Made by a program: the position numbers and the translations under genes
Shown here: one piece after another, positions 37,090-47,300 of the stretch
Numbering within the stretch: position 1 is the stretch's first letter
Layout of the letters: each line of letters begins with the position of its first letter
The notes under the pieces: model-generated
What the model was told of the DNA's origin: nothing
Database searches by the model: none
Seen by the model: only the letters and a program-made list of their open reading frames with translations
Assembly: GCA_036937835.1 (NCBI GenBank)
Contig: CM072881.1
Span: 3,674,501-3,738,500, forward strand
Origin: Pampus argenteus
Taxonomy: Eukaryota; Chordata; Actinopteri; Scombriformes; Stromateidae
DNA: 64,000 nucleotides
Reading direction: 5' to 3'

Positions 37090-39149
37090 ATGAGCGCTGT
37101 TAGTGACAATGTACGCGCTGCTATTAAAGAATATTTCGATGCAGGACATGGATATGACGTGATACTGGATATGCTGTCGACAATTCACAACATAAACATG
37201 AGTCTGCGTACACTGAAGACACGTTTAAAAGAAGCAGGGCTGAGCAGAAGATTTAACTATTCCCCACTCCCTGAGGTGAGGCGTGCCATTCTGATTGAGC
37301 TGGAAGGACCAGGCCAACTCTTCGGTTATCGGATTATGTGGCATGTTCTGCAACAAAAACACAGGATTCGCGTTAAACGTGATGTAGTAATGAGGTTGCT
37401 GAAACAACTCAATCCACGAGGGATGGCTTTGAGAACACGCAGGAGGTTTACAAGACGTACCTATCACTCCATGGGTCCAAACTACATATGGCATGTAGAT
37501 GGGTATGATAAACTAAAACCATTTGGCCTGGCCATCTCAGGATGTATAGATGGCTTTTCAAGGAGAATGATGTGGCTTGTTTGTGAACCAACAAACAATA
37601 ATTCATCTGTCATCACTCACAATTATATTAATTGTGTCAAGACTGTTGGTGTGGTTCCAATGAGGTTAAGAACTGACCTCGGAACAGAAAATGGGACTAT
37701 GGCAGCAATACAGTGTACCCTGCGCCATGGTCATACGGACTACTATGCAGGGACTTCTAGCCACAGTTACGGCTCGTCAACAGGGAATCAGCGCATCGAG
37801 TCATGGTGGGTTTTTTTTAAGAAGAAGGAGGTAGGTACATCTGTGTTTGATGGATGAAAAGTACAGTGGAAGCTGTATAGTGATCACCCCTGTCTCTGTT
37901 AAACTGATTAGTGCTGGTAATTAAAACCTCCTTCCTTGTTTGTTATTGTGAATATTATTAGTGTTCTTCAACTGTTTACCTGTAAAGCAGACCACTTAAC
38001 AGGGTCTCTGCAGGGTATAAAAAGTATTAAAAGGTAGTAAATCAACTTGGTGAAATTTCTTTTCGTTTTGTTTCTTTCCGCTTTATCCGTTTGTCGGGTC
38101 GCGGGGGCAGCATCTTCAGCAGGGAAGCCCAGACTTCCCTCTCCCTAGCCACTTCTGCCAGAGCCAGCTTCTGCAACCGGGGGTCGGACCGCCAGGGTCC
38201 CCGTCTCTGACTGCCGCCCATCTCTCTTTTTCATTGAGTGAAAATTACACTAAAAAGACAAAACAGAAACGTGTCAATAGAAAAGCTGCTCACACGCATC
38301 CTGTAGTGATAATGAAGGAATCCAAAGGAATTATTATTAGTTATTGAATCACATCAGCAGTTGATTACTATTGTGAAAATCATTCAGATTTTTCTGTGAT
38401 GCTTCTGTTAAGATGTATCCACTAGTGCACTGAAAACGTGACTTGTGGTTATTATTTTTTTCTTCTTATGTGAAATAAGCTACTTTGCATCTAATGTATC
38501 CCTAGGTCTCAATTTTGGATGGACTTGTTTGGAGACCTGAGAGACTCTGGACTCAATACTGGCCATGAACACCAGGGCTTACTGAAATTTAGCTTCAGTA
38601 ATCTTCTGCAGCAAGACCTGGATGAATGCATGGATCTATGGAACAAGCACCGGATTCGACCAAGCAGACTTGCATCATGTCCAGGAGGGATTCCAAATGA
38701 ACTGTATTGATTGCCTCACAGGTAACAATGATCACATACATTACAAAAAGTGCAACGTGTTGTGGTATAGCCTAAACTAGAATATATTTGTACAATTGTA
38801 CATGTTGGTATAATCCATTCTTGAATTTAGAAGCTATCTGTCTTCTACCATTGTTTATAAAAATTTCTGTACAAGCAAACAATCTAACAATGGCCACTTC
38901 AAACCTTGTCCTTAATATCACTGTATCATCTAATTTTGCAGATTTGGTTCAAGGGACTGTGGATTCGCTGTTGAAGACAGGGAACTGGATGTGTTTCCTG
39001 AGGCAAGGCAAGTGACTGATATATGCGGTGATCCAAACATGGAGGAATACCTACAACAGGCAGTGGAACAAAACAAACTACAACAGCCACAAGACTGGAA
39101 GACAGCCTCAGAACTGTACATCACTCTGAAGGAAATAGATGGGCTATAA
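37090..39149 (+). pseudogene. Integrase-like DDE transposase gene, three exons, lightly damaged
   Basis: Exon 37090-37830 (247 codons from MSAVSDN), exon 38506-38721 and exon 38942-39149 (ending ITLKEIDGL, TAA). The N-terminal part is helical and DNA-binding-like. The integrase core carries WHVDGYDKLKPF, RTDLGTENG and NQRIESWW, giving candidate catalytic residues D137, D196 and E237 (residue 1 = this Met). Exon 2 (FWMDLFGDLRDSG, WNKHRIRPS) and exon 3 (FGSRDCGFAVEDRELDVFPE) continue the family's C-terminus. The type is the eukaryotic rve-like integrase-core family found in fish transposons, possibly IS3EU; superfamily uncertain. Two lesions are visible: the eight-T run 37811-37818 leaves exon 1 one base out of phase with exon 2, and TGA at 38708-38710 interrupts exon 2. 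The whole gene lies inside an intron of the SET/recombinase gene, same strand. Confidence 0.7.
38090..38225. repeat. GC-rich fish interspersed repeat fragment
   Basis: CGGGTCGCGGGGGCAGCATC, then CAGGGAAGCCCAGACTTCCC and TCTGCAACCGGGGGTCGGAC, stands out by base composition in an AT-rich intron and resembles a retroelement-derived repeat common in fish. It lies in intron 1 of the integrase-like gene. Class not determined. Confidence 0.5.
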
Positions 39150-41198
39150 ACATGGACTATTGCAATGTTCCCAAAGTGGGGGTGATTTGGTCATTTTACC
39201 AGTGTATGTTCTTTTAAATATGCTACTGCATTTGTAAATATTCTACATAGTTAATTAGTTTAGCTTTTGTGTGTTTTACGACCGGCAGTTTGCACAGGGT
39301 ATTTTATTTTGAAACTCCACAGATTCTCTCTCCAACTCTGGGACTGAAGTGGAGATATATTAAACTTAAATTGTATTTATTTTCTAAATCAATGTTTATG
39401 TAAACACCAATTAGTTGCAAAACACATTTGCTCTGATTTTACGTTGTTTTTTAAAATATATACTTTATTGGGAAACAGCAAAATAAACAAACATCAGGAC
39501 ATGGCTCTGAAATATTTATGGGTAAGATTTGCAAGTAACTAACTGCACGAGTCAAACAATGTATAGAAGCCACAGGTGAACAATCACTTTAAAGTCCCAA
39601 ATTGCCTTTTACAAGAGGCAGTGACTAACGCAAACAAGTAAACGTGACCGTGAAAAAAAAGACAAAAAAAATAAATAAAGAGAGCTTAATTCAGGCCACA
39701 GCTCTTAGCTCTTACATTTATGCATAGTCTCTTTGACATCTAAAAACATCCAAATCCTGGAGCATTCTGGATCCCAAACTCCATGTTTGTCTTAAAGACA
39801 CTGTAGGATTCCAAGAGCGGTAGCTTCAGTGTGTTTGCACATGTGCTTGCCATTGGAAAAGGTGATAGTGATAGCTTCAAGCCACCCCTGCCTTCCACTC
39901 TCTCAGCCACCCTCCAGCTCCAAGCCACCCCTGCCTTCCACTCTGCCTCCCACGCCGACCAGTCCCGTGTCCCTCTCCCCGAGCCAAGACCCCTTATTCC
40001 TTTTCCCCCCAATAAAATTCAATTTTCCACTACTCCCTCTTGGGTCCCCCTCGTGAGTCTGTCACACCAAGTACTGATGGACTCCTAACAGAGAACATTT
40101 GCCAAAGTAATGTACCACAGTTTATCACTCAAAAAAGTCACAACAAACAGGTTTTGCGCCAAGGTTTGCACAGATAACTCTTAAAATTACAATTTCTCAT
40201 CACAACCCATGCCTCCACATCGTCCTGACATCAGCTGTTATTAAAACACAACTGATCAATAACAGGATCACAATATTGGACCACCTCTGCTGCCGTTTGT
40301 GTCAAATGAAAGCTCATTAAGTTGTTCAGCTTCTAGTAGAGTTATCCTCCATCACTGCATTTGAATTATCCGCTAAACTGCGAGGGGGTACGTCTGTGTG
40401 TTGACAGTTCACGAAAGCAACGTGAATGTAAGTGCCACTCAGACTTAATGCAGTGCTTTTTGGTGCACATGTTAAGACTATGTTGGAACAACCTGCACCT
40501 GCGCAAACAGCCACATACACACCGTATGGGCAGAAGAGGCAGAGGAGCTCTGCCTTTACTCAGAAATACAAGACTGAGTGGCTTGTGCAGCTGCTGCCTG
40601 GCCAGAGGCTAGCTCTGTTGAATCGCTTTTATTAGACTATGAAAATCACCAAATGCTGACATGTTTAAACCTGTAGTAAAGTTATCTGAAATTAAAAAAT
40701 AATCAAACCTTTGATTAAATTTATTAAATTTTTCCTTACAGCCTAGGTGAGGCCCTGCCTACCCCGCCTAAACTGAGGGCACGCCACTGCCAGCAGTGTC
40801 GGCCTATAGCAGCGTAGCTATACAATGGTTATGACCCATGGAGAGAGCTGGTTTCAAAGTAAAGCCTGTTAACTGAAGGCTCTACCTTCTGTCTGTTTTT
40901 GAAGATACTGGGAGTCACTAACAGAACTGCATTCTGGGAGCTCTGGTAGGACAGTAGGAAATGATGATGTCAATCAGATAAGGTTGAGTATCTCAAAAAC
41001 CAAAGCACTTTTGAGGGTCTTCCCTCTGGCCTAGAATGGCATCTGATCACAAGTAGTGGCATACATGTAGGTTTATGTCCGCTGAAAACCATTGAAAACA
41101 GATGCCTCTGATCAGCCTCATAATTTCACTTGTACTGGGACTGTAGCTCCTCCCTTATAATATTACTGAAACTTTTATTTTTGTCTCCTTCCTTGCAG
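39150..41198. other. Rest of the large intron, noncoding
   Basis: No exon recognised until the acceptor CTTGCAG at 41198. A C-rich stretch at 39880-40030 contains a near-duplicated CAAGCCACCCCTGCCTTCCA block (39880 and 39922). GGCACGCCACTG ending at 40789 looks like one end of a hAT-type element with no partner found. Confidence 0.5.
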
Positions 41199-41437
41199 GT
41201 AAAGCGCCACAAAAACGAAGACCCTGGCAGGCAGCAGAGATCGGGGCAGTAGAGAGACACATGTTTCAATTCATTCGGTCTTCTACAGTGCCATCAAAGA
41301 CAGATTGTGAGAAATGTTTAAGAGCTGAAGCTGAAAGTCTCCATATCCGAAACTGGCAGAATTTGAAGTTCTATGTCTACAATAGAATTACAGCGTTAAC
41401 ACCCAGTTCTATCCTTGGGAGTTCTTGTTTTAGTTAG
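41199..41437 (+). pseudogene. Terminal exon of the SET/recombinase gene
   Basis: Starts after CTTGCAG and reads KAPQKRRPWQAAEIGAVERH, MFQFIRSSTVPSKTDCEKCL, then NLKFYVYNRITAL and a TAG at 41435-41437. The pattern W-x3-E-x2-AVERH, the C-x2-C pair and FYVYNRIT is what I recall at the C-terminus of fish Crypton-like recombinase proteins. Its first two bases complete the codon left open by the exon ending at 36509 (phase 1), which ties it to that gene across 4.7 kb of intron. This exon itself is undamaged. Confidence 0.65.
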
Positions 41438-42468
41438 TAGTTTTTTTGTGATTCTCAGCAAAATGTTCTTAAGCTTAATTTTTAATTTAATAAATTTTAT
41501 GAAGCCAGTCTGGCAGTTATTTCTTTCAGTTTTTATGACATCAAACTTGGGTATGTTTTATTTTATACACATAATGTTATCGTCATACCATTGCATCAAT
41601 TTTACTTTCTCAATAAAGTATATTGTGCAGGTCAAACTAGGCAACTCACTTATTCAAAACACTTATTTATATCGTAGTATAACATGTTCCTACACTGTTT
41701 TTAGTTAATGTGCAATACCTCCTTCAACTGCTGCGGGAGTACTTCATTAGAAGCACTGTGAATAATAATTGGAGTGCTATAAATAACTGTAAATAATGTA
41801 ATCTCTCAGACCTTGCTACATGCTGTTCATTTTCTCTTTATTTATTTTATTTTTTAATTGAATTGTAAAATTGTTTCTTTTTTTCGTGTTTCTTTTTCTT
41901 GACGGACTAAGTGAACCATACAAGAATTCCAATGACATATCGATGAGGATTTTATCAGGATTTTGAATATGAAATCGTTCTAGTGATCTCAGATTGACCG
42001 TCACAGAATCATGTTGTCAAATGAAACAGCAATGCAATAAATAAACTGTCAGCATGGCTCTACTAAAGTCTGTAAATATACCAATTAAATGAGTCTGACC
42101 CTACCAATGTAATCGGCTTATAAAACATCATATATCATCATCATATAGGAGGTTATTTATCAAGAAAGCACTGACGTTAGAGGTACTGACAAGGGAATAT
42201 CAGATGCTAGGAAATTAGTTGTAAACCTTTTACATTTTATGCAAGTTATGTCCATCTTAATCTCTAAAAATGTTAAACCTGAATAGTTAAAATCTTTGGT
42301 GACAACTTGGTTTGTTTTTAAATATGTTAAGATTTAACATGTTTTATCATAAAACATATGCCAACTATGAATCACAGTCACAGCTAATGATAAATCAGTG
42401 GCACTAAAGCTTTGAGGTTTGTGATCTGTTGTAAAAATCGGTGCATAGATGTGTCTCCTTGTCACGTT
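41438..42468. other. Noncoding stretch before duplicon B
   Basis: AT-rich sequence with an AATAAA at 41612 that could serve the upstream exon. No coding signal. Similarity to copy A starts at 42469. Confidence 0.55.
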
Positions 42469-42744
42469 TCAAGATGTTTTTCCTCTGAGCTTCTCACATG
42501 ATTTCATTTAAATAACTGTTCAAACAATAAAATATTTCACAAAGAAAGCAAACATTACAGAGAAGTTTAAAACATGAATACAGATTTGTGCAGCAGAAAC
42601 CTGGTTTGGTCTTCTTTCCTCTCTTGTGATTGATTTACGTTGTGGCCCTTTGGAGGAGCAGGTTCAGAGCCACAACTAAACTAGTATATAAAACAGCTGA
42701 AAAAGCTCCACCTGGTCTACATTCAACATTAAGATGCTACTTAC

Positions 42745-43407
42745 TAGAGTTGCTCCGATTGATCGGCTGCCGATCATGATCGGCCGATATTGTCTAAAAA
42801 TAGCCTGATCGCCGATCGGAAAAACATGCCGATCAGGAAGCCGATCACGAGACGTACATTATTAGCGACGTTTCAAATAAAGGCATATTATTGGTCAGGA
42901 GGAACATAAATAGTGACGTGTGGCTTCATTTCATGGAAGAATGAAGCGACTTTAATAGTTGCGCAGTTGCGCTTTAACAGCCGCTGTCACCTTTTCTTCC
43001 CGCACACTGCACAATAATGGTTTCAGTACGCAGGAGGAAGATCAATAAAACCATCAATGACTTTTCTGTTTTGTTTATCAGCACTTTTATTGCCGCGTTT
43101 GATGCTGCTTTTATTGCGGCACTGTTCGTAAACAATCAGTTCAGTATATGAATAAACACTTATGTATCGGGGTATGTATATATCGGCGGCTTATAGTCCG
43201 CTGCGGTTTATATGTGACAAAATATATATTTCATTCAAATTTTAGTGGGTGCGCCTTATATTTAGGTGCACTCTATAGTCCGGAAAATGAGGTATTTAAA
43301 ATTTTAAATTCATTCTTTGATCGGCAGTGATCGGCAATCGGCCGATCAATTTTTTTGGTGATCGGTATCGGTGATCGTCCCAAAAAATGGCGATCGGAGC
43401 ATCTCTA
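42745..43407. mobile_element. Nonautonomous hAT element, 663 bp, with target duplication
   Basis: Ends TAGAGTTGCTCCGAT and ATCGGAGCATCTCTA. The 8-bp duplication CTACTTAC flanks it at 42737-42744 and 43408-43415. Copy A has the empty site with a single CTACTTAC at 24881-24888. Eight-bp duplications and these ends place it in hAT. It has no transposase. Compared with the 30018 element it carries extra internal sequence including an ATAAGGCG-type MITE piece. Confidence 0.93.
43190..43296. repeat. MITE sequence inside the hAT element
   Basis: GGCTTATAGTCCGCTGCGGT and GGGTGCGCCTTATATTTAGG, then CTCTATAGTCCGGAAAATGA. These TATAGTCCG / GCGCCTTATA motifs in opposite orientations are the ends of the ATAAGGCG family, nested in the hAT sequence. 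Confidence 0.6.
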
Positions 43408-43503
43408 CTACTTACGCATTGATACATCAGTAACAATCTAATAATGTCACATACAATCATTTATTAGTTACAGGGGGCTTGTGTGGTATTACTTCCTTTA
43501 GAG

Positions 43504-43709
43504 CAGGGGTGCCCAATACGTCAATCGCGAGCTCCCGGTCGATCGCCAGACATGATCCAGTCGATCGCAGAGCCGTCCACTACGCTCGCGCGCACACGCA
43601 CACCGCCGTGGCCGACAGTATGTTGGGCCGTCCGTGTGCCCCCCGTAGATCACTTTGACTTGGTCATTTGAAAAGTAGCTCAGGAGGCGTGTAAGTGTGG
43701 GCACCCCTG
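43504..43709. mobile_element. Short hAT-type MITE, 206 bp, with target duplication
   Basis: Ends CAGGGGTGCCCA and TGGGCACCCCTG, flanked by CTTTAGAG at 43496-43503 and 43710-43717. Copy A has one CTTTAGAG at 24969-24976 and no insertion. The inside is CG-rich (TCGATCGC motifs) compared with its surroundings. It has no coding capacity. Confidence 0.93.
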
Positions 43710-43834
43710 CTTTAGAGGCTTCCTGGACAACACCTGCCCCCAAACAGCTGCTTGGTTTGCATGATGTGTGAGAGAGAAACATCACATCAAGACATCAATA
43801 AAACACACTGTCACAGTTAGTTATTTTTAATTGT

Positions 43835-43840
43835 TTTATT
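43835..43840 (-). terminator. Candidate polyadenylation signal, gene B
   Basis: AATAAA on the minus strand past the CA/C tract, at the same place as in gene A. Confidence 0.5.
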
Positions 43841-43850
43841 TTTTAATGGG

Positions 43851-43878
43851 TGGTAGGGTGGGGGTGGGGTGTGTGTGT

Positions 43879-43909
<31 letters not shown>

Positions 43910-44151
43910 GGGGGGGTCATGTGTGTGTGTGTGTTTGTTTGTGTGTGTGTGTGTGTGTGTTAGGGGGTAGGGTTTGGTTGTGTGCGTGGGGGGTTAGGGT
44001 TTGGTTGTGTGTGTGTGTGCGTGTATGTGTGTGTTTGTTTTTGTGTGTGTGTTGGGGGGGGGGTCATGTGTGTGTGTTTGTTTGTGTGTGTGTGTGTGTG
44101 TGTGTTGGGGGGTAGGGTTTTGTTGTGTGTGTGTGTGTGGGTGGGTGTGGG
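43851..44151 (-). repeat. CA/C tract, predicted 3' UTR of gene B
   Basis: TG repeats and G runs on the plus strand, including 24 consecutive G at 43893-43916; CA and C runs on the mRNA sense strand. It has the same larger unit as in copy A, with different copy number and longer homopolymers. Confidence 0.8.
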
Positions 44152-46647
44152 TCAATTTTTGGGTCTTCGGCTCCAGAACATCCACTTCTTCTCTTTTTCC
44201 ATCTTGCGCTTCTGAAGAGAGAAAAACAGAAAAACAGCATATTTTAATTTCCCTTTCAAATCTGAATCTGAAATAAATTGTTAGAATGAAAAAGAGCTGA
44301 GTCAGCGTACCTGAAGATTGGTGTTTTGCTCAGTCAGTAGTTGGATCTCTGCTTTGCTCTCTGCCTCCTTGTGTATCCACGTCTGTTCTTTCACCAACAG
44401 TGTCTCTTCCAGCTCTTTCCGTTGCTTTTCCCACTGCTGTTCTTTTGACTTCCAATCAGCGACCACTGTTCTGGTTCTTTCAAGGTACTCCTTCAGGAAA
44501 CTGTCTCTATCAGAGAGTTCCTCTTGGTGTCTCTCATCATTCTCTGCCAGTTTCTTCCTCCAGGTGTTGTCTTTCTCTGAGAGCTCCTCTTTGAAGCTCT
44601 CTTCTAACTGAGAGAACTCCTTTTGGTAGCCCTCTTCTTTCTCAGAGAGTTCCTGTTGGTGTCTCTCGTCGCTCTCTGCCAGCCTGTCACTACAGGTGTT
44701 CTCTTTCTCTGAGAGCACCTTTTTGAAGCTCTCTTCCATCTGAGAAAACTCCTTTTGGTAGCTCTCTTCTGTCTCAGAGATTTCCTGTTGGTGTATCTCC
44801 TCACTCTCTACCAGTTTCTTTAACCAGGTCTTGTCTTTCTTTGAGAGCTCCTTTTTGAAGCTCTCTTCTAAGTGAGAGAACTCCTTTTGGTAGCTCTCTT
44901 CTGTTTCAGAGATTTCCTGTTGATGTATCTCCTCACTTTCTACCAGTTTCTTTAACCAGGTCTTGTCTTTCTTTGAGAGCTCCTTTTTGAAGCTCTCTTC
45001 TAACTGAGAGAACTCCTTTTGGTAGCTCTCTTCTTTCTCAGAGAGTTCCTGTTGGTGTCTCTCGTCTCTCTCTGCCAGCCTGTTCCTCCAGGTGTTCTCT
45101 TTCTCTGAGAGCTCCTTGTTGAAGCTCTCTTCGATCTGTAACAACACTTTTTGGTAACCCTCTTCCCTTACGGAGAGTTCCTCTTGGTGTGTCTCGTCTC
45201 TTTCTGCCAGTTTCTTTCTCCAGGTGTTCTCTTTCTCTGAGAGCTCCTTTTTGTAGCTCTCTTCTGTCTGAGACAACACCTTTTGGTAACCCTCTTCTTT
45301 TACAGAGAGTTCCTCTTGGTGTGTCTCGTCTCTCTCTGCCAGTCTGTTCCTCCAGGTGTTCTCTTTCTCTGAGAGCTCCTTGTTGAAGCTCTCTTCGATC
45401 TTTAACAGCACCTTTTCGTAACCCTCTTTCTTTACGGAGAGTTCCTCTTGGTGTGTCTCGTCTCTTTCTGCCAGTTTCTTTCTCCAGGTGTTCTCTTTCT
45501 CTGAGAGCTCCTTTTTGTAGCTCTCTTCTGTCTGAGACAACACCTTTTGGTAATCCTCTTCTTTTATGGAGAGTTCCTCTTGGTGTATCTCGTCTCTTTC
45601 TGCCAGTTTCTTTCTCCAGGTGTTCTCTTTCTCTGAGAGCTCCTTTTTGTAGCTCTCTTCTGTCTGAGATAACACCTTTTGGTAATCCTCTTCTTTTACG
45701 GAGAGTTCCTCTTGGTGTATCTCGTCTCTTTCTGCCAGTTTCTTCTTCCAGGTGTTCTCTTTCTCTGAGAGCTCCTTGTTGAAGCTCTCTTTTATCTGAG
45801 ACAACACCTTTTGGTAGCTCTCTTCTGTCTCAGAGAGTTCCTGTTGGTGTCTCTTGTCTGTCTCTGCCAGCCTCTTCTTCCAGGTGTTCTCTTTGTCTTC
45901 TATCTGATCCAACTCTTTCTGGCAGTTCTCTCTTCCAGACAGCTTCTGGAGATCTTTCTCAAGCTTGTCACATCTACATTGGCTCTGCTTCAGAGCGGAC
46001 TGTGTGCTGGTCAGCAGAGCCAGGGTGTCAATGTGAGCTTTCGTACGAGCGTTTCTTTTTTTAATGGCCCTGCTGAGAACTTTGTCCTTCTCAATGAGCT
46101 GCGCCTCCAGTGTCCTGATGGCTTCTTCAGTTGTGGAAAGCTGACTCTGCAGGGACATGTTTTCCTGCTGGAGCTGCTGTTGGTTGCTTTTCCAGGACTC
46201 TCTTTCCTCCAGGACCATGATCTTAGCAGCTGTTCTCAACTTTTCCTCCATTTCTTTCATATCACCCTCCATCACTCTCCTCATGTCCTCCATTCCTCTG
46301 CTATAGTCCTGTGCAACATGAACAAAGAAACACATGATGACATTTTCATATCACAGAATACATACAGTTTAATTTTATATTTAAACCATTCAGTTAGTAA
46401 ATGTCTTTACTGTTGAGGCATTCAGACCCAATTAACTTGTACATTTGTGTGAAATGTAACATCACCATTGATTATAAACAAACTGATCAAACTATATTTG
46501 TATATTTGTATGAGCTTCAGACACGATATGAAGCTGATAAAAACATGTGTGGTGTTATACAGAAGTGCAGCTGTAAACAAAAATTTGACAAACTGTCTCC
46601 TGGTGTGAACTTCTTACCTTGTTGGATCTGGTCATTCTTCGTTCCAT
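44152..46647 (-). CDS. Long coiled-coil protein with 44-residue hendecad repeats, paralog B (695 aa)
   Basis: Same structure as paralog A: exon 46647-46618 (10 codons), exon 46308-44311 (666 codons) and exon 44211-44152 (19 codons plus stop), all phase 0 with the same donor and acceptor sequences. It has 10 full 44-residue units plus a partial one, against 11 in A, so the proteins differ by exactly one unit in length. The first unit, the last few units and the C-terminal 90 residues correspond closely. The middle units differ in order and sequence, suggesting exchange between units after duplication. The frame is open throughout. Function unknown; a structural or scaffolding coiled coil is the plain reading. 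The N-terminal non-repeat region and tail are almost unchanged from A, which argues that they are the constrained parts. Confidence 0.82.
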
Positions 46648-46782
46648 TGCGAGTTAGGATTCAGAAAATGATCCACAATTAACAGAACACAATTAATAGA
46701 TGTGAAATCTATTTGTGAATCGAATAAATTTCTTTTGCTGAAGACACAAATGTTTCGCAGTTCACTTGACAAGTCAATGTTG

Positions 46783-46900
46783 AGTCTGTGTCTTACTTTC
46801 AGGTGTTTCACTTATATATAATATTAACATTCTAGAAGTGATCATAGTGATCATAGTGATCATAGTGATCATAGTGATCATAGTGAACAAAGAGAACATA
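46783..46900 (-). promoter_or_regulatory. Candidate core promoter of gene B
   Basis: TATATAAG (46818-46811) and TTCTAGAA (46837-46830) on the minus strand are conserved from copy A. Upstream lies an expanded GATCATAGT array (five units against two to three in A). This is the main promoter difference between the paralogs. Confidence 0.4.
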
Positions 46901-47167
46901 GAGAACATTCCAGTGGACTGTCATAAAGAAAATATGACATAATCATATGTTATGAATGCAGTCTATAAAAATGCAATCTTGTATCATGAAACAAAATAGC
47001 CACAACTTGCTTTTAACACTGGACATAAGCTTTACTATCGGCCTAGCCTAATCAGGATCTGGAAATGTGTCAGAAATTGGACAATAGCACATTTATTCTT
47101 AATGTCAGTGATCTGACATTGGGTTCGGAGCTGATCTGATGCAATTCATACATCAGGCTTAAGATTT

Positions 47168-47300
47168 TAAAACACTACTGCATTTTCGGGCTATAAAGTC
47201 CATCGGATTATAAGGCGTGGTATCAATTAACATGTCAACTGCTGTCATTGTCCACACATAAGGCGCAATAAGCGAAAACAAAACGTGTGTCGGATAAGTC
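47168..47300. repeat. MITE fragment of the ATAAGGCG family, copy B
   Basis: Counterpart of 28590-28730, duplicated with the segment. Confidence 0.6.

Noticed and set aside
39829..40088. Pro/Ser-rich frames around 39.9 kb
   Set aside because: Translation of C-rich duplicated sequence within an intron. No acceptor or donor frames it.
43831..44115. Val/Cys/Gly-rich frames in the TG tracts (also 25114-25584)
   Set aside because: Translation of TG dinucleotide repeats, lying in the 3' UTR tract of the opposite-strand genes.
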